Origin: Zoroaster sp. YZ-2022
Taxonomy: Eukaryota; Echinodermata; Asteroidea; Forcipulatida; Zoroasteridae
Reading direction: 5' to 3'
DNA length: 64,000 nt
Assembly: GCA_029582265.1 (NCBI GenBank)
Contig: CM055834.1
Span: 806,001-870,000 of the forward strand
This document shows, in pieces, positions 59,581 to 62,500 of the stretch. The notes beneath the pieces were generated by a model. It saw only the letters and a program-made list of their open reading frames with translations, did no database searches and was not told the DNA's origin. Numbering within the stretch: the stretch's first letter is position 1; each line of letters opens with the position of its first letter. The position numbers were made by a program, and so were the translations under genes.

Positions 59581-62500
59581 ATAACCCAACGTAAGAATTT
59601 CATCAATCTATGAATGATTGCTTTGTTTCTTGGTTGTCGTAAACAAATTTTTTACAGAGTGTTGACAGTGTTGTTTCTAGAACCTGAATTATTAATGATT
59701 ATTTTTTTTCAGACCGCGTGCAGACAGATGCCTGTGTCCATACTATGTATGGACTTCTCCTTGAGCGACAAGGTCTGCACAAAAGCGCCAATAAAGCTTT
59801 TGCGAGGTAAAATTTGATGGGATCTGTGTTTCCTAGCTTGAATTTTTCTCTTTTAATTTAAAGAAACCTCAAATAATGTCCAGTTCAAATTTAGGAGAGT
59901 GTTCTCTTTCCTAAATTCCACATTAGAAAAAACCCCACAAAATCTGAATGCAATTTTCACTTCTTTCTCATTGACGACACTGCGTAAGATGTTCAAACTT
60001 TCACAGGTTGGTTGTTTGACATATATCTTGAATCAAAGAGAGTGAGCGTACTTGTTAAAGCAGTTTTGCCAGCATAACCAATGTTGTACCTTCCCTTTAA
60101 TTTAAAGAAGAAATTGAATGAGTATAGCCGGTTCATACTACACGTGCTTCGTGCAAGTTGAAATGTATTAAAACTTGTTCGTATCATTTGCGCAAAGCTC
60201 AGCTTTTGACTTTGCATTTACATATATGTATGAACCTGCCTTATTTCTTTTAAACCAATAGGGAAGGCATTTTGAGCGTGAAAATTCTCTGAAATAGGAC
60301 TTGCGGTGGAACTGATGTAGTTTTGTTTACAAAAAACAATGTGTTTCTCTTTTCTTTTCTACTCATTTCCATGCGGCAATATTTTTGCATAAGATCAGAC
60401 ATTTTATTGAGATCAGACATTTTAAGAGTCCTTTTATTTGGATAATTTTAACAGGGCATTGGAGCTAGTGCGGGCCAGACAAGACAAAGACCTGCTGAAC
60501 CTTGCTATGGCGAATTATGCAAGAAGTCTGTGGTAAGTAAATTCTTGTAGTTAAAACGTAAATTATCTGAAGTTGGACTTGAACCTGCGACCTCCGGGTA
60601 ACCATACCTGTGCTCTACCAACTGAGCTATCCAGACCTATAATAAGCAGTCCCCAACTGTATCTTTTTTCTGGAGGTGCTAGTAAATAATTTCTCTGGAT
60701 ATAATTTCCATGGTTTTTATGTTTGTAACATCTAGTTGGAAATAGAATGTTTAAGTAATATACCTTGGCTGATATTACCAATACACCTGATGCATAAATA
60801 ATCAGCCTGTTGCTGCATAATAATGATATCTTGGCCAGTGTGCGCTCGTGGGGTATTATTTTCAGTCACTGAGTTCATCTAAGAGTAGGACACCGATTCC
60901 ATGCCCTGTCGAAAGTCTGCTTTGATCGTGACGATATTGTCCCTTTAACAATAGACCTGTTATACATATGATTTCACCCACCCTTAAAGACCATACGAAG
61001 TGCCTTGATTTATTTACTCAAAAATGTTCAGTATGTATTCAATTATTTTTATGCTATTCCCAAAAATATTTCAACAAATCAGAAATTGTGGAAAAAATCA
61101 TAATTTGCAATCAAAAATTCCAGCAGTTGAAATCCGCGACGGACGTAACTGTTTCAGTTGTGACCCGTGGCGGCAGCAAACATTTTGCCTGTTTTTATGA
61201 CGTACTTTTACGGCGGTAGCTGGAAGCAGCCATCTTAACAACGGTCTGGCTGCTGCCGCGTTGTCCGTGGCTTGTACATATACATGCAGGTGTCCGGACC
61301 TTCGGCTTCGCCATTTTCGCCTTGATTTCTTCCATTTCGGGCTCAAATTTATACGATTCAATGCCCCTTATTTCGCCAACTTTGGCATCAGTATAATCTC
61401 CATCAAATGACGATGATGAACAACACAATTGGTCAGTACTACTTTTGGAAACTCTTTCGGAAGTCGTAGTTGGTAAACTTATTTTTGCAGCTGTACGTGA
61501 TGTAATATGCTTTGTGTACAAAACGTACCGCAGTAAACAGGCTTTCGCCCTGCCGTAAATGTACGTCATCAAAATAGGCTCAGTGAAAGTGTCCCCAACG
61601 GCTTTTGTTTCGGGCCTGCCGTTCGCTGTTGTGGCGAAGTACATTTTCATAGGTTTTTTGAAGGGTTAAAGAAAAGCAATGAAAGTCTTATTTTTGGTTA
61701 TTCCTACTTAGAATTTTGAAAATAGGATTGAAAATATTTTCCATTTTGTATGGTCTTTAAAAACTGAAATGTGCTCATCCTTGGAGGGTCAAAGTAGATG
61801 ACTGACTGGCTCACATAACTGCGCTGCACACATACCTGAATAATAATAATAATAATAATAATCTATTCTTATATAGCGCATTTCGCATAATGTCCCAATG
61901 CGCTTTACATTATTACCCCTGGTCACTGGGCCAATATCATTCCTATAATCTTTCTCAGCTCCCTGGGGAGTATACATGTACAGCCAATGTGCAACCTTTT
62001 GGCGCTACAGGACTAATCAAACACAATAACCATCTCTACCCTCACAGGTACCCATTTATACACCTGGGTGAAGAGAAGCAATTACAGTAAAGTGTCTCTT
62101 GCTCAAGGACACAAGTACCACGGTCGCTGCCAGGTTTCGAACCCACATTCTGATGACACAGCCATCAGAACTTGAGTCCAATGCACTTAATCGCTCGGCC
62201 ATGGCACCCCATAATGCGTTATAATTGTGTCAATATATAATATCTATTCAGTTATTGTCTGCTGTTTCTGAATGTTTCAGCTCTGTTGGCCAATACGAGG
62301 AAGCAGTGAAGCATTTCCAAGCGGTCGCTCCCCTCATCAGGCAAGAGGACATCTGTTGCCTGGCGTTGGCTCTGTACAAAGCAGGAGACATACAGGCCAG
62401 CTATCAGGGTAAAAAAAAAAACCATTGAAAGTTGTACTCACAGTCTTCATTCAAGACGCTGTTGTTGTACTGTTGCTATACGATTGCGGGAAGAGGGTTA

